This document shows positions 25,289 through 32,975 of a stretch of DNA of 64,000 bases, one piece after another. How positions within the stretch are numbered: position 1 is the stretch's first letter; each line of letters opens with the position of its first letter. The notes under the pieces were generated by a model. That model ran no database searches. It saw only the letters and a program-made list of their open reading frames with translations, and was not told the DNA's origin. This stretch comes from Paenibacillus sp. MSJ-34 (GTDB lineage: Bacteria > Bacillota > Bacilli > Paenibacillales > Paenibacillaceae). The position numbers and the translations under genes were made by a program. The stretch spans positions 1 to 64,000 of the forward strand of contig NZ_JAHLPR010000021.1 in NCBI RefSeq assembly GCF_018918005.1. Direction: 5' to 3'.

Positions 25289-26725
25289 CTATTCGAGGGC
25301 GGGAAGGGAAGCGATGGGCAGCCACACAATGAACGTCGTGCCTTTCCCGAGCGTCGTCAATACTTCCACGGAACCTTTATGCTCGTCAATAATCCATTTT
25401 GCGATCGAAAGCCCGAGCCCGGTGCCCGCAATTTTGCCGCGCGACTCGTCGGCGCGGTAGAAACGGTCGAAAATATGCGGAACCTCCTCGCGATCCATTC
25501 CGATTCCCGTATCAGCGATCCGGATCCCGATCTGGTCGCCATGGCGGACCGTATCCATCGTCACACTGCCTTCCGGCGTAAATTTAAAGGCATTTTCGAT
25601 AAAAATAAACAGCATTTGCTGCAAATATTCTTTCTGCCCGTTCACGAATATCCCTTCCAAACCGGAAAAGTCGCCTGTGATCCATTCCGCCTTCCGCTCT
25701 AAAAATTGCGCCCGCCGCGCTACTTCCTCCACGATCGGTTTCAGCTCAAGCTGCTCCATCTCCATCGTAAAACCGGCGTCGGCACGCGCCAGCGCCAGCA
25801 AATCGTTCACGAGCCGGCTCATGCGCTTCGCCTCGTCGGCGATATCCCGAATCGCTTCGGCCGACATATGTTTGAGCGTCTCCTCATCCCAACGCGATTC
25901 CTGCAGTTGATTCGGTTCCCACATTTTTTCGAGCAGATCGACATTGCCGCGAATCGTCGTGAGCGGCGTACGCAATTCATGCGACGCGTCGGATACGAAG
26001 CGGCGCTGCGTCTTGTAAGCATCGTCCAGTTCGTTATAGAACGTCTCCATCCTCGACAGCATGCTATTCACCGTATCCACCAGCCGTCCGATTTCATCGT
26101 TCGGCCCTTCCCGCTTAATGCGCACGCTTAAATCGGTGCCGCTCTCGATCTGATTGGCCGCCCGGATAACATTGTCGATCGGTTTCAACGATTTGCGGGC
26201 AAGGAATAATCCGAGCGAGAAAGCGATCATAAGCGCCAGGATGGAAACGCCCGTCAATATGTTTTTCAGTTTCGCCAGCAGCAGCTCTTCCTTCACCGAC
26301 AGCACGCCGATTTGAACGAGTCCGACCACCTGATTGTTCGAAGTGAGCGGCATATTGTAAATGAGGAAAGGTGCGCCCTCCACAGTAACATGTTGAAACG
26401 CTTGTACCGCTTTCGAATTTTTTTGCGGATAAGGAAAATGGAACGGTTTCAAATTAGCCGACGTCTGAATGTTGGCATTCAAATAGTTTACCGTCTGCAC
26501 AAAAAATTCCTGGCTAATGAATTTGCCGACCCGGAGTTCGAACGAACCGTTCCAAAAATCGATATTCACATCGAACGGTCTTTGACTGGCCTGCGCCACG
26601 ATTTTGGACTTCAAATCGCCGTATATGTTCTGGGCGACAAACCAATAAACGGCGAAGCCGCATACGATAAACGTAAACGCAACAATCGCCGAATACCATA
26701 ACGTCAAGCGTAAACGAATCGACAT
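25289..26725 (-). CDS. Two-component sensor histidine kinase
   Basis: A 478-residue membrane kinase. Transmembrane segments at about 8-31 and 155-176 enclose an extracytoplasmic sensor domain of about 120 residues. A HAMP domain follows (RKSLKPIDNVIRAANQIESG), then HisKA with phospho-acceptor His249 (FVSDASHELRTPLTTIRGNV) and HATPase_c (NAFKFTP, DTGIGMDREEVPHIFDRFY, GTGLGLSIAKWI). The start ATG at 26725 has GAGGGGAG and lies 3 bases after the response regulator, so they are cotranscribed. With HtrA upstream, the set recalls CssRS/htrA secretion stress, but this role is inferred from order only. Confidence 0.9.
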   Translation of the reverse strand: MSIRLRLTLWYSAIVAFTFIVCGFAVYWFVAQNIYGDLKSKIVAQASQRPFDVNIDFWNGSFELRVGKFISQEFFVQTVNYLNANIQTSANLKPFHFPYPQKNSKAVQAFQHVTVEGAPFLIYNMPLTSNNQVVGLVQIGVLSVKEELLLAKLKNILTGVSILALMIAFSLGLFLARKSLKPIDNVIRAANQIESGTDLSVRIKREGPNDEIGRLVDTVNSMLSRMETFYNELDDAYKTQRRFVSDASHELRTPLTTIRGNVDLLEKMWEPNQLQESRWDEETLKHMSAEAIRDIADEAKRMSRLVNDLLALARADAGFTMEMEQLELKPIVEEVARRAQFLERKAEWITGDFSGLEGIFVNGQKEYLQQMLFIFIENAFKFTPEGSVTMDTVRHGDQIGIRIADTGIGMDREEVPHIFDRFYRADESRGKIAGTGLGLSIAKWIIDEHKGSVEVLTTLGKGTTFIVWLPIASLPALE

Positions 26726-26727
26726 CG

Positions 26728-27420
26728 TTACGAATCTCCCCTCAATACATAGCCCGCACCGCGAATCGTCTGAATGATCCGTTTGCCTCCATGCTCCTCC
26801 GTTTTTTGCCGCAGCATCGCGATATAGACTTCCAGCACGTTCGATTCGCCGCTGAAATCGTATCCCCAAATTTTTTCCATAATGATATCTCTGGCCAGCA
26901 CCCGGTTCGGATTTTGCATCAGCAAATGCAGCAGTTCGAATTCCTTTGTCGTCAATTCGATTTTATGCCCGCCGCGCGTCGCTTCCCGCGTATCGAGATC
27001 AAGCGCCAAATCTTCGAACGCAAGTCTGCGGACAGGCGTCTCCGCTGCCGGCTCCGCTTTGCGGCGCAACAATGCGCGCACTCTTGCCAGCAACTCTTCC
27101 AGCGCAAACGGCTTGACCAAATAATCGTCCGCGCCGAGATCGAGCCCTTTCACCCGCGACTGCACCTCGTCCTTCGCCGTCAGCATCAAGATCGGCACGG
27201 AACTGCCCGCTTCCCTGACCCTGCGGCATACTTCCCATCCGTCAAGCTGCGGCATCATGACATCCAATATCATAATATCCGGCTCGCTCTCCGCGATCAA
27301 TTTCAATCCTTCGGCGCCGTTGCGCGCCGTTACGACATGATATCCTTCGAACGCCAAACCTCTGCGCAGCATCGAGGTGATTTTCTCGTCGTCGTCGACG
27401 ACCAATACGTTTGACCGCAT
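26728..27420 (-). CDS. OmpR/PhoB-type response regulator
   Basis: 230 residues: receiver domain (NVLVVDDDEKITSMLRRGL; phospho-acceptor Asp in MILDVMMPQLDGW; LTAKD; YLVKPFALEEL) and winged-helix output domain (LTTKEFELLHLLMQNPNRVL, SNVLEVYIAMLRQK, IQTIRGAGYVL). Start ATG with AAGGGAG. Paired with the downstream sensor kinase. An 11-bp-spaced direct repeat at the nearby htrA promoter is a candidate binding site. Confidence 0.92.
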   Translation of the reverse strand: MRSNVLVVDDDEKITSMLRRGLAFEGYHVVTARNGAEGLKLIAESEPDIMILDVMMPQLDGWEVCRRVREAGSSVPILMLTAKDEVQSRVKGLDLGADDYLVKPFALEELLARVRALLRRKAEPAAETPVRRLAFEDLALDLDTREATRGGHKIELTTKEFELLHLLMQNPNRVLARDIIMEKIWGYDFSGESNVLEVYIAMLRQKTEEHGGKRIIQTIRGAGYVLRGDS

Positions 27421-27451
27421 CGGACCAACTCCCTTCCTCTCTATAATAGCG

Positions 27452-27487
27452 AAAAGGAAGCGAAGAAGATATGACTCCCCCGCTTCC
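27452..27487 (-). terminator. Weak terminator after htrA
   Basis: Hairpin GGAAGCG...CGCTTCC followed by TTTT on the minus strand, between htrA and the response regulator gene. The long loop makes partial readthrough likely. Confidence 0.45.
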
Positions 27488-27507
27488 CGTCAACACGCTT
27501 TTTGCAA

Positions 27508-29100
27508 TTATTGCTCAATCGCGCCGAATTTGTTTTTGTCACCGATCGTCACTTTCAAGTCCATCGTTTTGCCGTCGCGGATAATATGCAGCGTAATTTG
27601 TTCGCCGACTTTTTTCGTTTGAATCGTATCGATCAAATCCTGATTCGTTTTATACTTGGTGCCGTCAATGCCTGTAATGATATCGTACGGACGAAGATCC
27701 GCATTGTATGCCGGCGATTTGAAATAGACCCGCGATACGATGGAGCCTTCTTTAAAGTCGACTCCCAATTCCTTGGCAATATCCTCAGTCATCGTTGCTA
27801 GATCCGCTCCGATGAACGGAACCGGCTCCTTGGGAATCTCTTTGTTCGCCTTGAGCGGCTCGACCACTTCCAGGATCGTTTTCGAAGGAATCGCAAAACC
27901 AATGCCTTGCCCTTGCGCGCTAACGGCAACGTTCATGCCGATCACTTCGCCGTTCGTATTGAGCAGCGGGCCGCCGGAGTTGCCCGGATTGATCGAAGCG
28001 TCCGTTTGCAGCAAATTTTTGTAATTGCGGTTTTTACGGGCTTCCTGATCCGGAATGCTGATTTTGCGGTCTTTCGCGCTTAATACCCCGGCCGTCACCG
28101 TATGGTCGAATCCGAGCGGATTCCCGATCGCAACGACCCAATCGCCGACTTGGATTTGGTCCGAATCGCCCAAGTTAACGGAAGGAAAATCTTTATCCCC
28201 TTCAATTTTCAGTACGGCCAAGTCCAGATCGAAGTTGGATCCGAGCAGTTTCGCCGTAAACGGCTCTTTGTAATCCTGCAGCGTCACTTTGATCGAGTCC
28301 GCATTTCCGATCACATGCTGGTTCGTCAATATATAGCCGCTTTTATCGAAAATGAACCCCGAGCCGATACCGACTTGAACCAACGAATCGTTCTTGCCGC
28401 TATCTCCGTTATCCGACTGGCCGGGGTAATTATCTCCGAAAAATTGCCGGAAAAACGGATCGTCAAAAAACGGATTGTTCGAGAAGCTCCGCCCGCCGCT
28501 GCTTTGCTTCTGGAACGTCTCGATCAGTACGACCGCCGGACTCGCCTGCTTCGCAATCGCCGCTACGTTGCCCGGTTTGTCGATCGTAAGACCGCTCGGA
28601 TTGGCGCTCGCCGTCACGGCGTTCTCGCCGTTGCCGTTGCCGTTCGGCAAAGCCGTCTCGCCCGGAGTGAACCAGTTGCCGCGATCGGCGGCAAACATGA
28701 GCGTACCGACAACAAGCATTCCGGCCAAAAACGAAGCGACGATCGATTTAAACGGCGACTTCGCTTTGCCGCTGTACTGCCAATTGGGGTTCACTTGCCC
28801 CGGCGCCGGATATCCTCCGTGATTGGCGCCGCCGTTTCCCGCGGGGGCGGAAGAGTTGTAATAGGACCGCACCGGAATCGAGCGAATCGGCTCGGGCGGC
28901 GTTATATCCACATCGGACGTTTCGCCGTCTCCGGAAACCGATTTCGTTGCCTGAGGCGACTCCGGTTGAACGGACTTGAACGGTCCGTAAGAATAGTAAT
29001 AGGATGGTCTTTCCTGTTCCTCTTCTTTCGCAGGCTCTTGGTCTAGGTCTTTATGATTATGAAATAAACCTTGTTCATCATTGCGTTTGTCTTCGCTCAT
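27508..29100 (-). CDS. htrA: HtrA/DegP-like membrane serine protease (S1C) with PDZ domain
   Basis: A 530-residue quality-control protease. A long acidic, Pro/Tyr-rich cytoplasmic N-terminus (residues 1-117) precedes one membrane segment (about 118-137). The trypsin-like domain carries the triad His262 (TNQHVIGN), Asp293 (DLDLAVLKIE) and Ser375 (NPGNSGGPL). One C-terminal PDZ domain follows (IVSRVYFKSPAYNADLRPYD, IITGIDGTKYKTNQDLID). Start ATG at 29100 with AAGGAGG. It degrades misfolded exported proteins. Promoter-side direct repeats and the neighbouring two-component genes suggest envelope-stress control. Confidence 0.92.
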   Translation of the reverse strand: MSEDKRNDEQGLFHNHKDLDQEPAKEEEQERPSYYYSYGPFKSVQPESPQATKSVSGDGETSDVDITPPEPIRSIPVRSYYNSSAPAGNGGANHGGYPAPGQVNPNWQYSGKAKSPFKSIVASFLAGMLVVGTLMFAADRGNWFTPGETALPNGNGNGENAVTASANPSGLTIDKPGNVAAIAKQASPAVVLIETFQKQSSGGRSFSNNPFFDDPFFRQFFGDNYPGQSDNGDSGKNDSLVQVGIGSGFIFDKSGYILTNQHVIGNADSIKVTLQDYKEPFTAKLLGSNFDLDLAVLKIEGDKDFPSVNLGDSDQIQVGDWVVAIGNPLGFDHTVTAGVLSAKDRKISIPDQEARKNRNYKNLLQTDASINPGNSGGPLLNTNGEVIGMNVAVSAQGQGIGFAIPSKTILEVVEPLKANKEIPKEPVPFIGADLATMTEDIAKELGVDFKEGSIVSRVYFKSPAYNADLRPYDIITGIDGTKYKTNQDLIDTIQTKKVGEQITLHIIRDGKTMDLKVTIGDKNKFGAIEQ

Positions 29101-29153
29101 CACGAAAACCTCCTTCAACATCGACTATATCTTCTTTACAATGATTATCATGT

Positions 29154-29179
29154 ACTATAAACCTTAAACCAACCTTAAA
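29154..29179 (-). promoter_or_regulatory. htrA promoter region with 11-bp-spaced direct repeats
   Basis: On the minus strand two copies of TTTAAGGTT (29171-29179 and 29160-29168) start 11 bases apart and run into a TATAGT -10 box (29154-29159). This spacing is typical of OmpR-family regulator sites. Confidence 0.5.
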
Positions 29180-29196
29180 AATGAGTAAAAAGAAAA

Positions 29197-29385
29197 TAAA
29201 AGTGCGTGTTCAAAAAGTCGACTTTTCAGCACCGAGAAGGCTGCGAGAACCCGAAGAAGGAGGAGCGCAGTGTAGGCAAAACCTACATGAGCACCGGACT
29301 TCGAGGGTGAACGCAAGATTCGATGTCGAGTTCGCTCCCAGTTCATCTCCGTGATCAAAAAGGGGCTTTTTGAACAACCTCTAAA
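29197..29385. mobile_element. MITE-like 181-bp repeat, copy 2
   Basis: Element at 29201-29381, near-identical to copy 1 and in the same orientation on the given strand. It is flanked by TAAA on both sides (29197-29200 and 29382-29385). It sits between the liaR stop and the htrA promoter and encodes no protein. Confidence 0.8.
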
Positions 29386-29388
29386 AAG

Positions 29389-30039
29389 CTATTCTACCCA
29401 GCCTTTGCGGTGCGCATAGATGGCAAGCTGCGTCCTGTCCTCCAGCTCGCATTTCATCAATAAATTGCTGACATGCGTTTTCACCGTCTTAATGCTGATA
29501 TGGAGTTCTTCGGCAATATCTTTATTCGTTTTCCCTTCCGCGATCAAGAGCAGCACTTCTTTTTCCCTATCGGTAAGACCTTCGTCCTCCCCTTTGGCCG
29601 TTCGGGACCGTAGGCCCCGCGACAACGCCTGCGATACGTCCCCCGTCATGACCGGCATGTTGCGGTAAGCGCCTTGCAATGCGTAGATCAGCTCTTCCGC
29701 GGACACCGTTTTGAGCACATAGCTGACGGCTCCCGCCTCGATCGCTTCGACAACTTGCTCATCTTCCAAAAAGCTGGTCAAAATGACGATCCGCATATTC
29801 GGAAACTGTTCCATGATCGCCTTCGTCGCTTCAACGCCGTTCATCTTCGGCATCATCAAGTCCATCAGAATGACGTCGGGCAATCCGTCGTCAAATCCCT
29901 TCCGCAACGCGGCCAATGCTTCTTCTCCGTCTCCCGCCTCGCCGATCACTTTACATTTCGGCTCCAACATCAAATAGGTGCGAAGTCCCATACGCACCAT
30001 CTCATGATCGTCAACGATCATGACTTTCATCTGTTCCAT
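29389..30039 (-). CDS. liaR: LiaR-like NarL-family response regulator
   Basis: 216 residues: receiver domain (KVMIVDDHEMVRMGLRTYL; phospho-acceptor Asp in VILMDLMMPKMNGVEAT; TSFLED; SYVLKTVSAEEL) and LuxR-type helix-turn-helix (LTDREKEVLLLIAEGKTNKD, LHISIKTVKTHVSNLLMK). The start ATG at 30039 has GAGGAGGAG and overlaps the end of liaS by 29 bases, indicating coupling. It is the last gene of liaF-liaS-liaR, which answers damage to the lipid II cycle and envelope. Confidence 0.92.
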   Translation of the reverse strand: MEQMKVMIVDDHEMVRMGLRTYLMLEPKCKVIGEAGDGEEALAALRKGFDDGLPDVILMDLMMPKMNGVEATKAIMEQFPNMRIVILTSFLEDEQVVEAIEAGAVSYVLKTVSAEELIYALQGAYRNMPVMTGDVSQALSRGLRSRTAKGEDEGLTDREKEVLLLIAEGKTNKDIAEELHISIKTVKTHVSNLLMKCELEDRTQLAIYAHRKGWVE

Positions 30040-31069
30040 GTCCGTCTCGCTCCTCCTCGAATTTAGGGATATGCACGCGAATGGTCGTTCCCGCGCCGGG
30101 TTTGCTAATAATTTCGGCATCTCCGCCTAATTTCTCCGCTCGTTCGCGCATCGTGGACAAACCGTATGAGCCGGTTTTGTTCTCCATTTGTTGAAAGCCT
30201 TGCCCGTCGTCGCTAATAATTAACGAATATTGGCTGCCCCGCTCCGTCAACGACAAACTGACATGTTTCGCCGAAGCGTGCTTGACGATATTGGCCATCG
30301 CTTCCTGGATAATAAGAAATAACTGATGCTCCTTCCCTTCCGACATTTCCCCTTGCAGGTCGATATCTTTCTTGCCCTGCAATCCGTTCTGGCGGCAATA
30401 ATCGGGAAACCAACGGTCGAGCGCTTCGGCCAGCGTCTTGTCCTCCAATTCGAGCGGGCGGAGCTGGGCGATCAAGCCGCGCATTTGCTTTTGCGCCAAA
30501 TACGACATATTGATCAATTGCGCAAGCACCGCTTTAGCCCGATCCATATCCAGATCGAGCACCTTCGGCAAAGACGAGGCGGACATATGAATCGCGAACA
30601 AATGCTGGCTTACCGTATCGTGCAAATCTCTTGCCAGCCGCTTGCGTTCTTCCAGCACAGCCGTTTCCGCTGTTTTCTCCAGCTCCAACGCCTCTTGCTC
30701 GCCCAATTTTTGCAGCAATTTCATCTTCTTCTCCATCGAATCTACCATCGCGTTAAATTCATAGTATAGCCACGAAAAGGTAGGATCGTCCGAAGGGGGA
30801 ATCCGTTCGGACAAATTCCCCTTGGATACTTGAAGCATGCTCAGATGAAGCGTGTCGATCCGGCGTTGAATCGCCCGCGAGACCACATAACCGATAAAGA
30901 CGTTCAAAATGACGATTCCGAGCAAGTAATAGATCCAAGCATGGGATTGGAAAAGTTCATCATACCATTTCAACCAACCGACGAATAAGGCCGCAATAGT
31001 CAGAACGCTTGACAAAGCGAAATATAGCAGCAATCTCCATTTCGTGCTTTTCAATATCCGTGTGATCAT
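30011..31069 (-). CDS. liaS: LiaS-like sensor histidine kinase
   Basis: A 352-residue NarX/LiaS-type kinase with two N-terminal membrane segments (about 12-32 and 44-66) and only a short extracytoplasmic loop, as in intramembrane-sensing kinases. HAMP region about 67-115, HisKA_3 with His150 (EERKRLARDLHDTVSQHLF), and HATPase_c (IIQEAMANIVKHASAKHV, DDGQGF, GSYGLSTMRERAEKLGG). Start ATG right after the liaF stop. LiaF normally inhibits LiaS until cell-wall antibiotics are sensed. Confidence 0.92.
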   Translation of the reverse strand: MITRILKSTKWRLLLYFALSSVLTIAALFVGWLKWYDELFQSHAWIYYLLGIVILNVFIGYVVSRAIQRRIDTLHLSMLQVSKGNLSERIPPSDDPTFSWLYYEFNAMVDSMEKKMKLLQKLGEQEALELEKTAETAVLEERKRLARDLHDTVSQHLFAIHMSASSLPKVLDLDMDRAKAVLAQLINMSYLAQKQMRGLIAQLRPLELEDKTLAEALDRWFPDYCRQNGLQGKKDIDLQGEMSEGKEHQLFLIIQEAMANIVKHASAKHVSLSLTERGSQYSLIISDDGQGFQQMENKTGSYGLSTMRERAEKLGGDAEIISKPGAGTTIRVHIPKFEEERDGHGTDESHDR

Positions 31070-31897
31070 CTATCCTACCCTGCTCACTTTCACGTCGCCG
31101 ATAAAGGTGCTGACAATGATCCGCACTTTTTTGCCGGCTTCCATGTAGTAAGGCGTTTCCGATTGCACGCTTCGCATAAAGCCTCCTTGCGATTGATCCA
31201 GCACCTTCACATCTCCGATAAAAGCGCTGGAGGAGACCGTAACGCCGACTTCCACATCGTTCGGAACGAATACTTTGACATCGCATATAAACGCTGAAAT
31301 ATTCACTTTTGTTTCGCCGTAAGGAATTTGCGCTTTCGTTAAATCAAGCACGGTGTCACCGATGAAATGGGAAATGTTCATCGGCCGCAACTCCCAATAA
31401 TCCTGCCCCATGTGGACCTCGCCGATAAAGCCCGATTTGTTGATCGCTTTCGAATCCCATCCCCAATCGGTCCAATCGTCATGATGACTTTGGTGATGAG
31501 GATCGTCGCCGATCGGCGGCATGGACGAATCGTAATGCCGCTCTCTTGAGCGCGGTTTCAGCAGCACATATAATCCTATGAGAATCAATCCCGCCGGAAT
31601 GATATATTTAATCATATCCCCGATCGAAAAGGTGTACCAACCCAAATTTTGTCCGAGAAAATAACATCCGATCGCAATCATGATGAAACCGAATAGGGAA
31701 ATGGAGCGGTTGTTAGGGTGCCTGCCCGTCCCGACGAGATTGCATAACCCGATTACGATCAAAATAACCGGCCAAAACGTTCTAATCAAATCTCCTATGC
31801 TGAATGGGAGAATGCCCATTTGCCGCAATAGAAACAGTACGCCAATGCCGACAAGAAACAGTCCTCCGATCAGCCTGGAAAAAATATTTGAATTCAT
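31070..31897 (-). CDS. liaF: LiaF-like cell-wall stress response protein
   Basis: 275 residues. The N-terminal part has four short hydrophobic segments (LIGGLFLVGIGVLFLLRQMG; TFWPVILIVIGLCNLVG; SLFGFIMIAIGCYFLGQNLG; MIKYIIPAGLILIGLYVLL). The C-terminal beta-helix-like domain repeats FIGD/FICD motifs (SGFIGEVHMGQ, ISAFICDVKVFVP, SAFIGDVKVL, STFIGDVKV), the mark of LiaF/DUF2154. Start ATG at 31897 with GGAGGG. First gene of the operon; a promoter at about 31930-31957 and a perfect palindrome lie upstream. Confidence 0.93.
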   Translation of the reverse strand: MNSNIFSRLIGGLFLVGIGVLFLLRQMGILPFSIGDLIRTFWPVILIVIGLCNLVGTGRHPNNRSISLFGFIMIAIGCYFLGQNLGWYTFSIGDMIKYIIPAGLILIGLYVLLKPRSRERHYDSSMPPIGDDPHHQSHHDDWTDWGWDSKAINKSGFIGEVHMGQDYWELRPMNISHFIGDTVLDLTKAQIPYGETKVNISAFICDVKVFVPNDVEVGVTVSSSAFIGDVKVLDQSQGGFMRSVQSETPYYMEAGKKVRIIVSTFIGDVKVSRVG

Positions 31898-31929
31898 CTG
31901 CAACGCCCTCCGCTTGATAAACATCTTTC

Positions 31930-31957
31930 ATTATATACAGTGTAAAGGTTGTTCAAG
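31930..31957 (-). promoter_or_regulatory. Predicted lia operon promoter
   Basis: Minus-strand TATAAT (31930-31935) with CTTGAA 16 bases upstream (31952-31957), about 35 bases before the liaF start. Confidence 0.5.
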
Positions 31958-31984
31958 CAAAAAGACAGCGCCCCGGGGTTGAAC

Positions 31985-32012
31985 TGTAAATCGGTCTCGA
32001 GACCGATTTACA
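31985..32012. promoter_or_regulatory. 28-bp perfect palindrome upstream of liaF
   Basis: Each half reads TGTAAATCGGTCTC and its complement, with no loop. It lies about 28 bases upstream of the predicted -35 box of the lia operon, a position fitting an activator site (for example LiaR). It lies next to the terminator of the SASP gene, so it may alternatively add to termination. Confidence 0.5.
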
Positions 32013-32045
32013 AAAAGAGAGGGCATATCGTCGTTATGCCCTCTC
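32012..32045 (-). terminator. Terminator of the gamma-SASP gene
   Basis: Hairpin GAGAGGGCATA/TATGCCCTCTC followed by TTTTTG on the minus strand. Confidence 0.85.
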
Positions 32046-32055
32046 GTCTGACAAT

Positions 32056-32193
32056 TTATTTATTATTGTTACGTTCCGCCGTACGCCCCGCCCGTTTCGC
32101 GGCGGCATTCGTAGAAGCGGCGTCAGCCTCTTCCGCAAATTCCGCGTTAAATTTTTGGTTCACGCCCATTTTCGTATTTTTATTTTTAGCCAT
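32056..32193 (-). CDS. Probable gamma-type small acid-soluble spore protein
   Basis: A 45-residue hydrophilic protein with strong GGAGGTGAG and its own terminator. The core KFNAEFAEEADAASTNAAA resembles the FGTEFASET-type repeat of gamma-SASPs (SspE), followed by a basic Ala/Arg/Asn-rich tail (KRAGRTAERNNNK). Gamma-SASPs do not coat DNA; they serve as an amino-acid store degraded at germination. Assignment rests on this short motif and composition. Confidence 0.6.
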   Translation of the reverse strand: MAKNKNTKMGVNQKFNAEFAEEADAASTNAAAKRAGRTAERNNNK

Positions 32194-32214
32194 TTGCGCT
32201 CACCTCCACGGATA

Positions 32215-32895
32215 TTATGCGGCGTCTTTTGGCGTTTTATGCGTAATGAAGGCTTCCTTGACCTGTTCGACCAGTTCCTCGGTCACTTTGCCGTCGCCGC
32301 GCTTCAGCACTTGGACGTTGACCGTTTTTTTGCCCCATTCTTTATATACTTGCTTCGTCGTATTATAGTAAAGATCGATTTTTTTGCCTTTAATGGCCGA
32401 GCCCGTATCGGCGACGATTCCGTAGCCGTAGCCTGGAATATAAAGAATCGTTCCCATCGGAAACACTTTCGGATCGGCGGCAATTGTCGAAATGCCCGCT
32501 TGATCGCGCCTTACTTTAATGCCCGAATACGTAATGCCGTATTCCGGATGGCCCGGTTTTTTCCCCGTCGATTCCACGCCTGCGGTATAACCGGTTGCAA
32601 CGACTTTCACCGTCTCCAACACTTGATCCTGGCTCGGCGCGCTCACCGTCGTCGATTGCGGCTCCTTAGGCTTTTCTTTAACCTCCGGCGCTTCTTGCGC
32701 AATCATAAGATGGTTGCGGATATCGGATGTGTAATACGTTTCCTGAAATTTCTGTTGTTTCAAATATGAAACGACATCCGGCGGCAAACTTTGCGAATAG
32801 ACGCGGCTTTCCGCCATTCCGAACATCGCAACCGCAACGGCCGCGATCACAACGATCAAGATTCGCCTCGGCAAATCGCAACATTTGGTTATCAT
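32215..32895 (-). CDS. 3D-domain exported protein (YocH/YabE-like)
   Basis: 226 residues. The N-terminus is a signal anchor ([19 protein letters not shown]). The C-terminal 3D domain (residues about 95-205) shows [40 protein letters not shown], and the Asp-rich KGKKIDLYY that names the family (three conserved Asp). Such proteins act as cell-wall hydrolases of the MltA/RpfB type. No LysM or G5 repeats are present, unlike YocH and YabE. Start ATG with GGGGGAGG. Confidence 0.82.
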   Translation of the reverse strand: MITKCCDLPRRILIVVIAAVAVAMFGMAESRVYSQSLPPDVVSYLKQQKFQETYYTSDIRNHLMIAQEAPEVKEKPKEPQSTTVSAPSQDQVLETVKVVATGYTAGVESTGKKPGHPEYGITYSGIKVRRDQAGISTIAADPKVFPMGTILYIPGYGYGIVADTGSAIKGKKIDLYYNTTKQVYKEWGKKTVNVQVLKRGDGKVTEELVEQVKEAFITHKTPKDAA

Positions 32896-32975
32896 ATGGA
32901 TACCTCCCCCTTATTGCGAAGGATGTCCAGGGATAACGCAAATTATACGCCGGGGCGAAATTTTTTATCTATTCC

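Noticed and set aside
28102-29046. 314-codon plus-strand frame across htrA
   Set aside because: Antisense shadow of htrA with no protein-like motifs.
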